Position numbers and translations under genes: made by a program. The notes under the pieces are model-generated. The model searched no databases, was not told where the DNA came from, and was given only the letters and a program-made list of their open reading frames with translations. A stretch of DNA of 64,000 nucleotides, taken from contig NZ_JACHJN010000002.1 of assembly GCF_014203665.1 (NCBI RefSeq), forward strand, positions 806,001-870,000, written 5' to 3'. The stretch is from Saccharothrix tamanrassetensis. GTDB taxonomy: Bacteria > Actinomycetota > Actinomycetes > Mycobacteriales > Pseudonocardiaceae. Shown here in pieces: positions 16,600 to 26,200 of the stretch (positions are counted from its first letter, which is position 1; each line of letters begins with the position of its first letter).

Positions 16600-16940
16600 C
16601 GGGCGTCGCCGAAGCCCAGGACCGGGTAGCCGACGATCCCGAACAGCCACAGGCCGAAGAAGCCGAACGCGCCGCTCTTGCCGAACGACTTCGCGACGTC
16701 CAGCGAGACGATGATCGAGACGACCAGGTTGACCACCGGGATGATGAACAGGACCAGCCACCAGCCGGGCCGGCCCGCCACCTTCAGCAGCACGTAGATG
16801 TTGTAGAACGGGATGATCGCCGCCCAGCCGGGCCGGCCCGCCTTCGCGAAGACCTTCCACATCGCGGCGATCATCAGCACGCCGATCACCAATCCGATGA
16901 TCGCCGGGATGATGCCGATCGACGCGTCCGTCTGGTTCAC
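16575..16940 (-). CDS. DUF5684-type membrane protein
   Basis: A 121-residue membrane protein resembling a family I recall as DUF5684 and often found beside signal peptidases. The motifs MWKVFAKAGRPGWAAIIPFYN and VLLKVAGRPGWWLVL, two repeats of AGRPGW, and the terminal GFGDARYQG are characteristic. About four membrane helices. Function is unknown. Start GTG 16940 follows GGAAAG. The gene ends inside the convergent membrane-protein gene. Confidence 0.82.
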   Translation of the reverse strand: MNQTDASIGIIPAIIGLVIGVLMIAAMWKVFAKAGRPGWAAIIPFYNIYVLLKVAGRPGWWLVLFIIPVVNLVVSIIVSLDVAKSFGKSGAFGFFGLWLFGIVGYPVLGFGDARYQGPAAA

Positions 16941-17080
16941 GAGACTTTCCTTCCGGCCGGCATCGGGGGCGGAGCGCTCGTCGCCCCGCATCGGGATCCC
17001 GAAGCCGGTCACGGCGCGTGAGACTGTCAACACCCGATCGAGTGTCGTGGTCTCTTCGCCGATTCGTGAGCCTTTCGAGA

Positions 17081-17569
17081 TCAACCGTCCACTTTGCCGA
17101 CCAGCTCCAAGGCCTGGTCGGTGAGCCGGAACACAGTCCACTCGTCCATCGGGATCGCCCCCAACGACCGGTAGAAGCCGATGGCGGGCTCGTTCCAGTC
17201 CAGGACGGACCACTCCAGCCGCGCGTAACCGCGCTCGACGCACTCCCGCGCGAGGGCTTGGAGCAGCGCCCGGCCCAACCCGCTGCCGCGCTGGTCCGGC
17301 TGGACGTAGAGGTCTTCGAGGTAGATGCCGTGGGTGCCGCGCCAGGTGGAGAAGTTGAGGAACCACAACGCCACCCCGACCACCCGACCGTCCACTTCGG
17401 CCACGTGCCCGAACAGCGCGGGGGACGGTCGGAACAGCACGTCGTGCAACTGCTCGACGGTCAGCCGGCACTCGTCACGCGCCCGCTCGTACTCGGCCAG
17501 CTCCTCCACCAGCCCGACGATCGCCGGCACGTCCTCCTCGCGGACCCGGCGGATGCGGTGGTCAGTCAA
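17081..17569 (-). CDS. GNAT N-acetyltransferase (diamine/spermidine acetyltransferase-like)
   Basis: A 162-residue GNAT protein: IRRVREEDVPAIVGLVEELAEYE at the N-terminus, HGIYLEDLYVQPDQRGSGLGRALLQALA with the acetyl-CoA-binding R/Q-x-x-G-x-G/A loop, and the C-terminal WNEPAIGFYRSLGA. The LEDLYV and EWSVLDWN segments resemble spermidine/diamine N1-acetyltransferases, so a polyamine substrate is possible. Its start overlaps the end of the histidine phosphatase by eight bases, indicating a two-gene operon. Confidence 0.87.
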   Translation of the reverse strand: MTDHRIRRVREEDVPAIVGLVEELAEYERARDECRLTVEQLHDVLFRPSPALFGHVAEVDGRVVGVALWFLNFSTWRGTHGIYLEDLYVQPDQRGSGLGRALLQALARECVERGYARLEWSVLDWNEPAIGFYRSLGAIPMDEWTVFRLTDQALELVGKVDG

Positions 17570-18164
17570 CGTCGACCTCCCAGGCGGGCACGTTGAGCCG
17601 GCGCACCTGCGGATCGCCCCGCTCGTCCCCGAGCACCGCGAGCCCGGCCGGGTCCAGTCCGAAGTGGACCCCGTCCTTCGGCGGCAGGTCCAGCCAGGTG
17701 GCGATCAGCACCCGGCTGAAGTGCCCGTGCCCGACCAGCACCACGTCCCCGCCCAGCAGGGCCTTCCGGACCCGCTCCACCACGGCCTCGGCCCGCTCGC
17801 GCACGTCGTCGTGGGTCTCGCCGCCGGGCACCGGGTGGGTCCACACCGTCCAGCCGGGCACGGTCTCCCGGATGTGCGGCGTGGTCAGGCCCTCGTAGTC
17901 GCCGTAGTCCCACTCGGCCAGCTCCTCGGTCGGCTCGGCCTCCAACCCGGCCAGCTCGGCCGTCCGCCAAGCCCGTTGGCGAGGACTGCTCAGCACCAGC
18001 GCGGCGGGCCGGTCCGTACCCCGCAACCGGGCCAGCACAGCCCCGGCCCGCCGGGCCTGCTGCACACCCTCGTCGGTCAGCGGGATGTCCGAGCGCCCCG
18101 TGTGCCGGCCACTCTCGGACCACTCGGTCTGGCCGTGGCGGAGCAGGTAAACGTGGGAGGTCAC
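17562..18164 (-). CDS. histidine phosphatase family protein
   Basis: A 200-residue phosphoglycerate-mutase-like phosphatase. YLLRHGQTEWSESGRHTGRSDIPLT carries the catalytic RHG histidine; ELAEWDYGDYEG gives the acid residue region and VLVGHGHFSRVL the second histidine. Such enzymes act on phosphosugars or other small phosphoesters; the substrate cannot be told. Start GTG 18164 begins directly before the RHG strand, normal for the family. It is co-transcribed with the GNAT gene. Confidence 0.92.
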   Translation of the reverse strand: MTSHVYLLRHGQTEWSESGRHTGRSDIPLTDEGVQQARRAGAVLARLRGTDRPAALVLSSPRQRAWRTAELAGLEAEPTEELAEWDYGDYEGLTTPHIRETVPGWTVWTHPVPGGETHDDVRERAEAVVERVRKALLGGDVVLVGHGHFSRVLIATWLDLPPKDGVHFGLDPAGLAVLGDERGDPQVRRLNVPAWEVDVD

Positions 18165-18293
18165 CCGACCGATCCTAGTGTCGGCGATGCGGGCGTGCCG
18201 TTGCCGAAGATCACACCTGCTGCGGAGCCCGCCGGCCGGACCGGTCGGCATAGTGGTTGGAGCGGTCGTCACGTCGTCGTCGACACTGACCGC

Positions 18294-19157
18294 GTGACCC
18301 CCGACGAGCTGCGCGCCCTCACCGCCCGCCTCACCCTCAGATTCGGTCCGGAAGTGGCTGCGTGGTGTGCCGACGTCCCCGCGCTGGCCGCACGTCTGGC
18401 CGCCCGCTGGGACCTCACCCTCGGCGAGCCCTACGACGGCGGCGCCTCGTCGCTCGCCATCCGCTGCACCACGTCCGACGGCACGCCGGGAGTCCTGAAG
18501 CTCACCCCCGACGCGCCGTTCCTGGCAACTCAGGTGGAGATGCTGCGCAGCCTCGCCCCGTCCGGCCGGGTGCCGCGGGTGTTCGCGCACGACGGGGACG
18601 CCGTGGTGCTGGAAGCGGTGGTGCCGGGCACCGAGGCCACGCCGACGCCTGAGCAGTGGGCCGGGTTGATGTCGGCCCTGCACAGCGTCGAGCCGCCCGC
18701 CGGCCTCGAACGCACCCTGCGCGGCCGTTTGGAGGAGGCCTTCGCCCGGATCGGCCGGCGCCTCACCGAACCGAAGATCGCCGCCCACCTGGACCGTGCC
18801 GCTTGGGACCGTGCGATCGAGCGTTGCGAACGACTCCTGGACACGCAGACGACCGTTGTGCTGCTGCACGGCGACCTGCACCCCGGCAACGTGCTCGACG
18901 GCGGGGCGCGCGGTCTGGTGGCGATCGACCCCAAGACGTGCGTCGGTGATCCGTGCTTCGACGCCATGGACTACGTGGTGGAGGCGGCGGGCGCAGAGGG
19001 GGTCGGGGTGCGGTGTCGCCAGGTGGCCGCCGCCTACGGCCTGGACCCCGACCGGTTGTTCGAGTGGAGTCGGGTGAACGCTCCTCTCTACGTCATCGGG
19101 CACCTCACGTGGGGCGGCCCGGAACAGGCGATCGACGAGTTGCTGACGTTGGTGTAG
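18294..19157 (+). CDS. aminoglycoside/hydroxyurea phosphotransferase-like kinase
   Basis: A 287-residue protein with the fold of aminoglycoside 6-phosphotransferases (StrA/Aph(6)-like). GVLKLTPD contains the ATP-binding lysine, VVLEAVVPGTEA the hinge, LLHGDLHPGNVL the catalytic Brenner motif and LVAIDPKTCVGDPCFDAMDY the metal-binding DPK. Whether it confers streptomycin resistance or acts on a sugar is unknown. GTG 18294 is chosen; the frame is open farther upstream. It stands alone, divergent from the phosphatase-GNAT pair. Confidence 0.86.
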   Translation: MTPDELRALTARLTLRFGPEVAAWCADVPALAARLAARWDLTLGEPYDGGASSLAIRCTTSDGTPGVLKLTPDAPFLATQVEMLRSLAPSGRVPRVFAHDGDAVVLEAVVPGTEATPTPEQWAGLMSALHSVEPPAGLERTLRGRLEEAFARIGRRLTEPKIAAHLDRAAWDRAIERCERLLDTQTTVVLLHGDLHPGNVLDGGARGLVAIDPKTCVGDPCFDAMDYVVEAAGAEGVGVRCRQVAAAYGLDPDRLFEWSRVNAPLYVIGHLTWGGPEQAIDELLTLV

Positions 19158-19212
19158 CGGTCGGGCGGTCGTCTCGTGACGAGGCCGGCTCAGGTGACGA
19201 AGCTGGCTCAGG

Positions 19213-19755
19213 TCAGGAGCCGTCGCTGACGATGGGTACGTCGATGTGCTCGCCCTCGACCGGCTGGGTGCAGTCGATGAACGCGATGTTCCCCGTGCTC
19301 ATGTACAGCGTGATGCGCTGTGCCTGCCAGCAGCCCATCATGCGCGTCTCCTCGATCTCCTTGAGCTCCGCCGGTGTGTACAGACCCAGTTCCTGCACAC
19401 CGAAGTCCTCGTCCGCCGGCGGGTCGGCGGGTCCGACAGCCGGATCGGCCGACGACGCGGGAAGCTTCGGGACCGGGCCGACCACGCAGTTCCCGGTCGG
19501 CTTCTCGTCCGGTTGGAGGACGTCCGCGGTGAGGGTGACCTTTCCGCTCAACGGGTCGATCGCACTGGCGCACACCGCGACCCGCAACTTCTCGAACTTC
19601 TCCCGATCGGACGAGGCGTACAGCGCCTTCCACTCGGGTTCTGCCGCCACCGACGCCGGCGACCCGGCGCCCGCGCCGCTCGGCACGGCGATGGCGGTAG
19701 TGGTTACCAGTGACAAGCCGATGGCCAACGCACCGGCAATGGAACCACGACGCAT
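19213..19755 (-). CDS. secreted protein of unknown function
   Basis: A 180-residue protein with a Sec signal peptide (MRRGSIAGALAIGLSLVTTTAIA) and probable cleavage near residue 28. The mature part has four cysteines (AVCAS, GNCVV, MGCWQ, IDCTQ), suggesting two disulfides, and an acidic proline-rich middle (PADEDFG). No family recognised. Start ATG 19755, with a GGGAG upstream (minus strand CAGGGAGTGAGCAGTC). Monocistronic, between the kinase and sodN. Confidence 0.78.
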   Translation of the reverse strand: MRRGSIAGALAIGLSLVTTTAIAVPSGAGAGSPASVAAEPEWKALYASSDREKFEKLRVAVCASAIDPLSGKVTLTADVLQPDEKPTGNCVVGPVPKLPASSADPAVGPADPPADEDFGVQELGLYTPAELKEIEETRMMGCWQAQRITLYMSTGNIAFIDCTQPVEGEHIDVPIVSDGS

Positions 19756-19955
19756 GACTGCTCACTCCCTGACGACTGGATTGGACGGAGGCGGAACCCT
19801 CCCCTTCGTGGGTGCCTCGCCGCTGCCCCCGAAAACCGCCGCCCCCCGCGACCGCCCGATTCGGTGACACCGTCCACAAGCCGGTGATGCGTTGCCTACG
19901 ACGGGTGTCCTCGGAAAGCCGTCGAAGGGCGTTCGCCGCCGACAGGGAATGAAAA

Positions 19956-19998
19956 ACGACGCTGACCAAGCGGAGGATCTCCGGCTGGTCAGCGTCGT
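19956..19998 (-). terminator. Rho-independent terminator of sodN
   Basis: A 13-bp perfect stem (ACGACGCTGACCA and its complement), topped by an inner CGGAG/CTCCG stem and followed on the minus strand by TTTTT, 14 bp past the sodN stop. One of the clearest terminators in the window. Confidence 0.92.
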
Positions 19999-20012
19999 GT
20001 TGGAGCAGGTGA

Positions 20013-20426
20013 TCAGGCCGCGGCCTTGGTCTCCCAGAAGATCTTGTCGATCTGGGCGATCAGGTCGAGCAGTTCCTGTCCCTTCGCCGGGTCCATGGAA
20101 CCCTTGGTGCCGGCGGCGCCGGCGGCCTTGGTGGCGCGGTTGAACAGGTCGTGCAGTTCGGGGTACTTCTCGAAGTGCGGCGGCTTGAAGTAGTCGGTCC
20201 ACAGCACCCACAGGTGGTGCTTGACGAGCTCGCTGCGCTGCTCCTTGATCAGGACGGCACGCGCGCGGAACTCCGGGTCCTCGTTGGCCTGGTACTTCTC
20301 CTGGACCGCCTTGACCGACTCCGCCTCGATCCGGGCCTGAGCCGGATCGTAAACACCGCACGGGAGGTCGCAGTGCGCGGTGGCCTCCGGAAGCGGGCGG
20401 CGGAGAATGCGCGACAGAAGTCGCAT
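20013..20426 (-). CDS. sodN: nickel superoxide dismutase
   Basis: A 137-residue precursor. Seventeen leader residues precede HCDLPCGVYDP, the nickel hook: after processing, His1, Cys2 and Cys6 bind the metal. The remainder (VKAVQEKYQ, LVKHHLWVLWTDYFKPPHFEKYP) is the four-helix bundle of the hexameric enzyme that dismutates superoxide in the cytosol. Start ATG 20426 follows AGGGAGG. The maturation peptidase sodX is divergent, 78 bp away, so a shared nickel-responsive promoter region is likely (Nur is the known regulator in Streptomyces). Confidence 0.96.
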   Translation of the reverse strand: MRLLSRILRRPLPEATAHCDLPCGVYDPAQARIEAESVKAVQEKYQANEDPEFRARAVLIKEQRSELVKHHLWVLWTDYFKPPHFEKYPELHDLFNRATKAAGAAGTKGSMDPAKGQELLDLIAQIDKIFWETKAAA

Positions 20427-20504
20427 CGTTCCTCCCTGACAGTGGATGCTCCGACGTGCGAAACCCTACTCCGGAGGCCCGGGGCGGGCAGGTGGAGGTG
20501 ATCG

Positions 20505-20819
20505 TTGGCACCCTCGCGGGACGAGTCGTTGCCGCTGGTTCGGGTGGTCGGGCCGTCGATGTTCCCGACCCTCAGGACCGGTGACGTGGTGACCGTGGAG
20601 AGATCCAGGACGGCACGGGAGAACGATCTCGTGCTGGTGCGGTGGGAGGCCCGGCCCGGGCAGTTGTCGGTGAAGCGGGCCGTCCGGGAGGTCGATGGGG
20701 GCTGGCACGTGGAGGGGGACAACCCGTTCGCGTCCACGGACTCGCGCACGTTGGGCGCGGCGGAGGTGCTCGGCGTGATCCGGTTCCGCCTCTGGCCGCG
20801 CCCGCGTCGCCTTCGTTGA
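20505..20819 (+). CDS. sodX: nickel-SOD maturation peptidase (S26-like)
   Basis: A 104-residue signal-peptidase-like protein without membrane anchor. VVGPSMFPTLRTGDVV contains the catalytic serine and QLSVKRAV the general-base lysine; GDNPFASTDSRTLG is the last conserved box. SodX removes the SodN leader to expose the nickel-binding histidine. Start TTG 20505 is supported by GGTGGAGGTG seven bases upstream. Placed beside sodN as in most actinomycetes. Confidence 0.93.
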   Translation: MAPSRDESLPLVRVVGPSMFPTLRTGDVVTVERSRTARENDLVLVRWEARPGQLSVKRAVREVDGGWHVEGDNPFASTDSRTLGAAEVLGVIRFRLWPRPRRLR

Positions 20820-20881
20820 ACCGCCGTAGCGCCGGAGACGCCGAAGCGCCGAGGACCGCCGAAGCGCGAAGTGCGGAACGG

Positions 20882-21475
20882 TCAGGAGCGCAGCTTCGCG
20901 TACCAGGCCATGCACTCGGCGTACGACGGCAGCAGCCCGGTCGCCAAGGCCTCGTCCAGGCTCGGGGCCGCCTCGTCCTTCGGCGACAGCAACGGGGTCA
21001 CGTCGGTCGGCCACGGGATGCCCATGGACAGCGGGTTCAGGGCGCGTTCGGCCTTGGGGTTGTAGCCCTCCGAGCACAGGTACGAGGTGACCGTGTCGTC
21101 CTCCAGCGCCATCAGCGCGTGTCCGATGCCCTCGGGCACGTAGACCGAGTTGAACGCCGACGGCGACAGCTCCACCGTGTCCCACACGCCGAACGTCGGC
21201 GACCCGACCCGGATGTCCACCATCACGTCCAGCAGCCGCCCGCGCGGGCAGTTCACGTACTTCGACTGGCCCGGTGGCACCTCCGCGTAGTGCACCCCGC
21301 GGATCACCCCGCGTCTCGACTCGCTGTGGTTGGTCTGGGCGATCCGCAGCCCGTGCCCCACGGCTTCCACGAAGGCGTGTTCCTGGAACGGGGACACGAA
21401 CAGCCCTCGGCTGTCGGGGAACACCGAAGGGCTGAACTCGAAAGTGCCGGGGATTTTCAGCTCACGTACCTGCAT
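20882..21475 (-). CDS. rfbC: dTDP-4-dehydro-6-deoxyhexose 3,5-epimerase
   Basis: A 197-residue RmlC-type cupin. PGTFEFSPSVFPDSRGLFV, TNHSESRRGVIRGVHYAE (with the catalytic His), LLDVMVDIRVGSPTFG and YVPEGIGHALMAL are all present. It epimerises dTDP-4-keto-6-deoxyglucose for dTDP-rhamnose or other deoxysugars. No other sugar genes are adjacent, so this is an orphan gene; the 3- versus 3,5-specificity cannot be told. Start ATG 21475. Divergent from malic enzyme. Confidence 0.92.
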   Translation of the reverse strand: MQVRELKIPGTFEFSPSVFPDSRGLFVSPFQEHAFVEAVGHGLRIAQTNHSESRRGVIRGVHYAEVPPGQSKYVNCPRGRLLDVMVDIRVGSPTFGVWDTVELSPSAFNSVYVPEGIGHALMALEDDTVTSYLCSEGYNPKAERALNPLSMGIPWPTDVTPLLSPKDEAAPSLDEALATGLLPSYAECMAWYAKLRS

Positions 21476-21519
21476 GGCGCCCACCTTAGAACCCGCCCGC
21501 TCTTGACCGATCCTGCCTG

Positions 21520-21590
21520 CGGAAACCGACCGGTCGGTGCAGAAAACCGGACGTACGTTCTGGAAAACCGGCTCTGACCTGCGGAAAAGT
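21520..21590. repeat. four GAAA(A) tracts phased at about 21 bp
   Basis: GAAA at 21522 and GAAAA at 21542, 21563 and 21584, three of them within a CNGAAAACCG-like context, are spaced 20, 21 and 21 bp, two helical turns. They lie in the 289-bp gap between rfbC and malic enzyme and could bend DNA or bind a regulator cooperatively. The gap holds no gene. Confidence 0.6.
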
Positions 21591-21764
21591 GTGTGATCCC
21601 CGCCGCAGACAGCGATCACGAACGCTGTCATGCTTGCCCGCACCGCCCCCAGGGCCCGTCGCGCAGACCGCGCGGCACGCCCGCTGACAGGCCCCGCAGA
21701 CCCGCGTGACAACGCCGGTCCCGGTGCGCCGGAGCATTCGCGCACCGCAGGAGGGACTCCCGAA

Positions 21765-22994
21765 GTGACCGCATTGAACGACCTCCCCCAGAATGACCAA
21801 GCGCACGTCGACCGCGTCCGGAATGATCAAACCTTGACCACCGAGCTGACCGACGACGAGATCTTCCGCGCGCACGAGGGCGGCAAGCTGGCCGTGGGTG
21901 CGACCGCCTCGCTGGCCGACCCGAGGGCGCTGTCCATCGCGTACACGCCGGGCGTGGCGCGGGTCAGCCGGGCCATCGCCGAAGACCCCTCGCTCGCCGC
22001 CAAGTACACCTGGGCGCACCGGCTGGTGGCGGTGGTCAGCGACGGGACCGCCGTGCTCGGCCTGGGCGACATCGGGGCGAGCGCGTCGCTGCCGGTCATG
22101 GAGGGCAAGGCCGCGCTGTTCAAGACCTTCGGCGGGCTGGACTCCATCCCGCTGGTGCTGGACACCACCGACGTCGACGAGATCGTGGAGACGCTGGTCC
22201 GGCTGCGCCCGTCGTTCGGCGCGGTGAACCTGGAGGACGTCGCCGCCCCGCGCTGCTTCGAGCTGGAGGCGCGGCTGATCGAGGCGCTGGACGTGCCGGT
22301 CATGCACGACGACCAGCACGGCACCGCGGTGGTGCTGCTGGCCGCGCTGCGCGGCGCGAACACCGTGCTGGGCAAGGACATCGCCGGCCAGCGCGTGGTC
22401 GTCTCCGGTGCGGGCGCGGCCGGTGTGGCGTGCGCGAAGATCCTGGTCGCGGCCGGTGTCGGCGAGGTCACCGTGGTCGACTCGCGCGGCATCGTGTTCG
22501 CGGGCCGGGACGGGCTGAACCCGGTGAAGGCCGCGCTGGCCGAGGTGACGAACGCGAGCGGTCTGCGGGGCGGCATCGCCGAGGCGCTCAAGGGCGCGGA
22601 CGTGTTCGTCGGCGTGTCCTCCTCGAAGGTGGAGGAGGAGCTGATCGCGAGCATGTCGGCCGACTCGATCGTGTTCGCGCTGTCCAACCCGGACCCCGAG
22701 GTGCACCCGGAGGTGGCCGGCCGGCACGCGGCGATCGTGGCCACCGGGCGCAGCGACTTCCCCAACCAGATCAACAACGTCCTCGCGTTCCCCGGCATCT
22801 TCCGCGGCGCGCTGGACGCGGGCGCGAAGCGCATCACGGAGAACATGAAGCTGGCCGCCGCCGACGCGATCGCCGCGGTCGCCTCGGACGACCTCGCGGC
22901 GGACCGGATCGTGCCCAGCGCGCTGGATCCCCGGGTCGGACCCGAAGTCGCCGCCGCCGTGGCCTTGGCAGCTCGGCAGGACGGAGTAGCCTGA
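21765..22994 (+). CDS. NAD(P)-dependent malic enzyme
   Basis: A 409-residue oxidative decarboxylase that converts malate to pyruvate, of the short bacterial type. Evidence: LAVGATASLADPRALSIAYTPGVARV near residue 40 (catalytic Tyr), GLGDIGASASLPVMEGKAALFK with the catalytic lysine, DVAAPRCFELE and HDDQHGTA for metal binding, VVVSGAGAAGVACAKIL as the Rossmann glycine motif, and FALSNPDPE. GTG 21765 follows GGAGGGA. Cofactor preference cannot be read safely. It feeds pyruvate/PEP metabolism; no operon. Confidence 0.95.
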   Translation: MTALNDLPQNDQAHVDRVRNDQTLTTELTDDEIFRAHEGGKLAVGATASLADPRALSIAYTPGVARVSRAIAEDPSLAAKYTWAHRLVAVVSDGTAVLGLGDIGASASLPVMEGKAALFKTFGGLDSIPLVLDTTDVDEIVETLVRLRPSFGAVNLEDVAAPRCFELEARLIEALDVPVMHDDQHGTAVVLLAALRGANTVLGKDIAGQRVVVSGAGAAGVACAKILVAAGVGEVTVVDSRGIVFAGRDGLNPVKAALAEVTNASGLRGGIAEALKGADVFVGVSSSKVEEELIASMSADSIVFALSNPDPEVHPEVAGRHAAIVATGRSDFPNQINNVLAFPGIFRGALDAGAKRITENMKLAAADAIAAVASDDLAADRIVPSALDPRVGPEVAAAVALAARQDGVA

Positions 22995-23056
22995 CCCCGT
23001 CGGAGTCGGGAGAGCTCCGGCCGCATCCGCCCCCTCGGCTCATCGGATTGGCGAAT

Positions 23057-23217
23057 CCCCTAACGGGTTTGTTTCGTTAGCCCGAAGAGGGGTGGGCGAT
23101 GACGCACCGAAGCGCTACGGTCCCTCTCCTCGGGTGAATATTGCCCGTGGAGAGGGACGCCGTATTCGGGTGCGGTCGGGCCGGTTCATCCCTGCCGTAA
23201 CACGGGAAGGTGGGACC
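23057..23217 (+). promoter_or_regulatory. structured leader of the PAS-GGDEF-EAL gene
   Basis: A 13-bp hairpin with a single T-T mismatch (TCCCTCTCC-T-CGGG at 23121-23134, complement at 23144-23157) stands 60 bp before the GTG. A preceding CTAACG/CGTTAG stem is at 23060-23080. AGAGGG at 23086-23091 can pair with the same CCCTCT that forms the main stem, so two structures exclude each other. No known riboswitch signature was recognised. Confidence 0.5.
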
Positions 23218-26200
23218 GTGCCCAAGCGGGTTGGACGCGCTCCAGTGCTGCTCGACGCTGCGCGCCCGACGGGGACACCCCTCGCGCTCGACGGCATCCC
23301 ACTATCCGAGGGCCCCTCGCTGCTGTGCGACCCCAAGGGCGTCGTGATGCGCGCGAACGCCGCGGTCGCGGCGCTCGCGAAAGCGCATTCCGCCGATGAG
23401 CTGGTCGGCCGCGCGTTAGGCGACCTGCTCGTCGGTGAACCCGCCGACCTGCGGCTCCGCCAGGCCGACGGCGGTCTGCTGCCGGTCCGCGTGGCGCGCA
23501 ACCAGGTGCCCGGCACCGGGCTGCACGCGGTGCTGCTGGTGGACGTGTCCGACCTGGCCAAGGCCGCCGACGACCTGCGCGACGAACAGCGCCGGCTGCG
23601 CACCGTGCAGCGGGTCGCCCAGATCGGCTCCTGGGAGTACGACCCGACGACCGGCGTCACGGTCTGGTCGGAGTCGCACTACGAGATGATGGGCGTGCGG
23701 CCGGGCGAGGTGGTGCCGGGCGCGCAGGCCGTGCTGGACGTGGTGCACCCCGACGACTACGACATGGTGGCCAGCTACTGGGCCAACCGCGCGCTCGACG
23801 GCAACCCGATCGACATCGTCTACCGGATCATCCTGCCCACCGGCGAACTCCGCTGGATCCGGGGCGTGGCCGAGGCCAAGCTCCGGGCGGACGGCCGGAC
23901 CCAGTTCATCACCGGCTACATCCGCGACATCACCGCGCAGCTGCGCTCGGACCAGGCCCTGGAGACCGAGCGCGGCCGGCTGCTGGAGGCGCAGCGCATC
24001 GCGCGCATCGGCAGCTGGAGCTACGAGGTGCCGACCAAGGCGGTGCACCGCAGCGAGGTGCTCCTGGAGATGTACGCCGACCTGGGCATCGCGCCGAACG
24101 CCGACGTGTTGTGCGGCGTGCACCCGGACGACCGCGCCGCGCTGGAGTCGCTGCGCCGGCAGCTGCTGAACGCCACCGAGGAGGAGACGTTCGAGGCGGA
24201 GGTGCGCAGCGAGTTCGGCGAGCGCGTCTACGTCTGCCGGGTGCGCCCGGAGTTCGAGCGCGGCAAGCTGCACCGCTTCCACGGCACCATCCAGGACGTC
24301 ACCGAGGCGCGGGCGCTGGAGCGGCAGCTGCGCGACGACCGGCGGCGGCTGGCCGACGCGCAGCGGGCGGCGCAGCTCGGCGTGTGGGAGTGGAACCTCC
24401 AGACCGGCGACGTGGTGTGGTCGGACATGCTGGCCGACCTGTTCGGCGTGCCGCGCGACGAGCACACCCGCTACCAGACCTACTTGGACCTGGTGCACCC
24501 GGAGGACCGGGGCTGGGTGGACGACCTGTGGCAGCAGCTCGCCGTCGACCAGGTCCCGGTGCAGTGCGAGTACCGGATCCAGCGCCGGGACGGCAAGAGC
24601 CGCGTGTTCCGCAGCCACGGCGTGGTGGTGAAGGACCCGGACGGCCGGCCGCTGGCGGTGGGCACCGCGCAGGACATCACCGAGCAGCGGGCCGCCGAGA
24701 CCCGGATGAAGCGGTCCAGCCAGCGGTTCGCCGACCTGGTGTCGCTGACGCCGGTCGGCATCGGCCTGTTCGACGAGGCCGAACGCCTGGTGGACGCCAA
24801 CGACGCGCTGTGCGACCTGCTCGGCATGGACCTGGAGAAGCTGCGCGGGATGACCGCCGACCAGCTGACCCACCCGGACGACAAGGCGAACCGGCTCGAC
24901 TCGGTGAGCCGGATGACCCAGCTCGGCGCGGACCGGGTGCACAAGGTCCCGCAGCGGATCCTGGTGCGGCCGGACGGCGAGCGGGTCTACTGCGAGCTGC
25001 ACATCGCGCTGTCCGTGCAGGACGACGGCCGCCGGTTCTGGCTGACCGTGTTCCAGGACATCACCGAGCGCCGCCGCGCGTCCGAGGCGCTGCGCCACCA
25101 GGCCACGCACGACGAGCTGACCGGCCTGCCCAACCGGGCGCTGGTCAAGGAGATGCTGGCCCACCTGCTGGAGTCCGAGGACCGCTCGCGGGTCGCGGTG
25201 CTGTTCTGCGACATCGACAACTTCAAGCGGGTCAACGACTCGCTGGGCCACGACGCGGGCGACGAGCTGCTGGTGGCGCTGGCCCGGCGGCTGGAAGGCG
25301 GCCTGCCGGACGGCTGCACGGCCGCCCGGCTGTCCGGTGACGAGTACGTGATCATCTGCGAGAACATCGACACGGTGGGCGGCGTGGACGCGTTGGCCAC
25401 CAAGGTCGCCGGGCTGCTGCGCACCGCCGTTCCGGTGCACGGCCAGCTGGTCCGGGTGTCCGCGTCGATCGGCGCGGCGGTGCCCAACGGCTCCCGGGCG
25501 ACCGGCAACGACCTGCTGCGGTTCGCCGACGCCGCGATGTTCGAGGCCAAGCGCGCCGGTGCCGGCCGGGTGTCGCTGGCCAGCGCGGCGCTGATCGCCT
25601 CGGCCGACCGCCAGGTGCACCTGGAGGGCCAGCTGCGGGACGCGCTGGCGCACGACGGCCTGGCCCTGCACTTCCAGCCCGTGGTGGGCGTGGACGGCGC
25701 GGTGCAGACCGCCGAGGCGCTGGTCCGCTGGCCGCACCCGGACCGCGGCCTGCTGCCGCCGGACATCTTCCTGCCCGTCGCCGAGCAGGGCGACCTGCTG
25801 CGCGAGCTGGACCGCTGGGTGCTGCGCACCGCGCTGAAGGAGGCCGCGACCTGGCCCGCGCCCAACGACCAGCCGGTGTCGGTCGCGGTGAACCTGGCGG
25901 GCTTGGTGCCGGGCGACCCGGAGTTCGTGGACATCGTGGCGAACGCGATCGCGGAGGCCGGCATCCCGTGGGACCGCGTGGTGCTGGAGCTGGTGGAGAC
26001 CGCGCTGGTCGACCTGCCGTCACGGGTGCGGCAGTCGATGGACGAGCTGGTGGGGCGCGGCATCCGGTTCGCGGTGGACGACTTCGGCACCGGCTACTCG
26101 TCGCTGGCGCGCCTGAAGGACCTGCCCGCGCAGATCATCAAGGTGGACCGCCGGTTCGTGTCCGGCGTGGGCAACGACTCGTCGGACTTCGCGGTGGCAC

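Noticed and set aside
18294-19157. Antibiotic resistance island
   Set aside because: The APH-like gene has normal composition and no mobility genes nearby; resistance cannot be claimed.
20882-21475. Deoxysugar biosynthetic cluster around rfbC
   Set aside because: No other nucleotide-sugar genes occur nearby; the epimerase is isolated.
23057-23217. Known c-di-GMP (GEMM) or c-di-AMP (ydaO) riboswitch
   Set aside because: I compared by eye the conserved boxes of these classes and did not find them; only generic stems are visible.
23416-25737. 773-codon minus-strand open frame
   Set aside because: Shadow of the PAS-GGDEF-EAL gene.
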